The notes under the pieces are model-generated. The model was given only the letters and a program-made list of their open reading frames with translations, had not been told where the DNA came from and did not search any database. Below, one piece after another: positions 63,257 through 64,000 of a stretch of 64,000 nucleotides of DNA; the stretch's first letter is position 1, and every line of letters starts with the position of its first letter. The DNA comes from Pseudomonadota bacterium (GTDB taxonomy: Bacteria; Bdellovibrionota; Bdellovibrionia; Bdellovibrionales; JACTMU01), in NCBI GenBank assembly GCA_014584465.1, contig JACTMU010000088.1:1-64000 (forward strand). The letters run 5' to 3'. A program made the position numbers and the translations under genes.

Positions 63257-63641
63257 ATTGTTCGTGTATTGGAGCTTTGCTTTTCCGATTTTTTAGATCA
63301 CATATTTTAAGTTAGAAGTGACATAATACATAGCAAAATAAGCCCAGTCCATACAAAGTTGAGCTCCCATCAACTGAACCGTTTACAAATGATTGAGGAA
63401 ATCATGAAACTTGAGTCTCAGACCTCTTCTCCGATTTGGCGTGTACAGAAATCAAAACGACTTATACCCTAGACGCATCATCACCTTCTTTAATGGCAGG
63501 ACATGTTTTTTTTGATCACACCAATTCCGTGTTGTACGGCACAGAGTTTAGGCTTAACCTAGGAATCGATTCTTTAACGTGTAAAGCATGGGAGTAAAGA
63601 TTGAGGCCTAATGAATTTCTGCTGATCGAGACGTATAGCCT
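63257..63641. other. Intergenic region with possible gene remnant
   Basis: This stretch holds no convincing gene. A frame open from 63421 to 63597 (TTG at 63436, stop 63595-63597) gives a plausible segment including MAGHVFFDHTNSVLYGTEFR but has no ribosome site. A shorter ATG frame at about 63404 has GAGG nearby but stops after 22 codons. Both could be debris of a lost gene. The following symporter starts at 63642. Confidence 0.35.
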
Positions 63642-64000
63642 ATGAAGCGCCTTTTTGACCCTTTTTCATCGCTTACATACCTGGATCCACGTTCAATCAA
63701 GTATATGTCTGATCAAATCATGGATCTGATCGAGAAGAAGCTTTGGGCCAAAATTCTTTTTGCAATGGTGCTGGGTATAGCAATCGGTTTTTTACTTTCT
63801 CAGTCCGGGCCATTTGCCAAGTTTCTCTCTTCGAGATCCAACGAGGTGACCACCGGTATGAACTGGTTGGGATTGCCAGCCAAGGCTTTTCTACGTCTCA
63901 TTCGAATGGTTATTATACCTCTCATACTTGCAAGCATCATTCGAGGATTGGCGTCTACATCGAACGTGGATCAGATCCGAAAGCTGGGTCTGCGCTTCGG
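63642..64000 (+). CDS. Dicarboxylate/amino-acid:cation symporter, partial
   Basis: This gene begins at the ATG at 63642 and runs off the window edge. The 119 visible residues include an N-terminal membrane helix (ILFAMVLGIAIGFLLS) and the diagnostic DAACS segment FLRLIRMVIIPLILASII, followed by RGLASTSNVDQIRKLG. The family (GltP/DctA) moves glutamate, aspartate or C4-dicarboxylates with protons or sodium. The substrate cannot be judged from this fragment. The ribosome site is weak. Confidence 0.85.
   Translation, partial: MKRLFDPFSSLTYLDPRSIKYMSDQIMDLIEKKLWAKILFAMVLGIAIGFLLSQSGPFAKFLSSRSNEVTTGMNWLGLPAKAFLRLIRMVIIPLILASIIRGLASTSNVDQIRKLGLRF

Noticed and set aside
63421-63597. Resemblance of the remnant frame to eukaryotic AAR2 (GTEF, GID)
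   Set aside because: The match is a few residues only and probably coincidental.
1-64000. CRISPR arrays, tRNA or rRNA genes, integrases, transposases
   Set aside because: I saw no regularly spaced repeats, no cloverleaf with a GGTTCGA-type loop, and no recombinase motifs; a tRNAscan and IS search would be decisive.

Overview
This looks like a chromosomal segment of a Gram-negative bacterium with a diderm envelope. It carries many lipobox and signal-peptide proteins, outer-membrane barrels, TonB-like proteins, RseP and a type IV pilus ATPase. The mix points to the Bdellovibrionota (Bdellovibrio-like predators and relatives): a TIGR02147-type protein, a CFI-box C-terminal domain, a J-domain/RodZ-type HTH fusion, a long tail-fibre-like surface lipoprotein, and the order rpsB-tsf-pyrH-frr-uppS-cdsA-rseP. 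That placement is inference from gene content; no rRNA is present. I found no tRNA, rRNA, CRISPR array, intact transposase or prophage.

Layout. 0-2 kb: mtnA and a radical SAM gene (minus). 2.1-8.9 kb: a compact phosphate locus, phoB-phoR-pstSCAB-phoU (plus). 8.9-11.2 kb: three consecutive exported proteins of unknown function that seem to share a module. 11.2-14.3 kb: a repeat-rich surface lipoprotein with a C1q-like end, read toward the previous operon with a shared terminator between. 14.7-17 kb: two small genes and a PilB/GspE ATPase. 17.2-34.1 kb: one nitroreductase (plus), then a long minus-strand block running from galU through priA, rpsB-tsf-pyrH-frr-uppS-cdsA-rseP, tsaB, a MinD-like ATPase and rluD to pgeF. 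Many of these genes overlap by 4-28 bases. 34-47 kb: envelope genes, including an M23 peptidase, an outer-membrane barrel, a 42-residue basic protein, a TonB-like protein, a membrane-fused aminopropyltransferase-like protein, a lipoprotein with a complete set of protein-arginine-deiminase motifs, and a potassium channel coupled to a cyclic-nucleotide-binding protein. 47.4-56.1 kb: recN, nadK, an M3 oligopeptidase, exported proteins and an FMN glutamate-synthase-like enzyme. 56.2-63.6 kb: an accessory stretch rich in broken or chimeric genes. 63.6 kb to the end: the start of a dicarboxylate/amino-acid symporter, cut by the window edge.

How the genes work together. The pho/pst genes form a complete phosphate sensing and import unit. 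The minus block couples translation (S2, EF-Ts, ribosome recycling), UMP kinase, undecaprenyl-PP and CDP-diacylglycerol synthesis and intramembrane proteolysis, a familiar bacterial arrangement but without dxr between cdsA and rseP. The most unusual items are the lipid-anchored arginine deiminase, the channel with a TVGYED filter, several promoters placed so that transcription should start at the start codon, and a zinc-ribbon gene whose only well-placed start is ATC.
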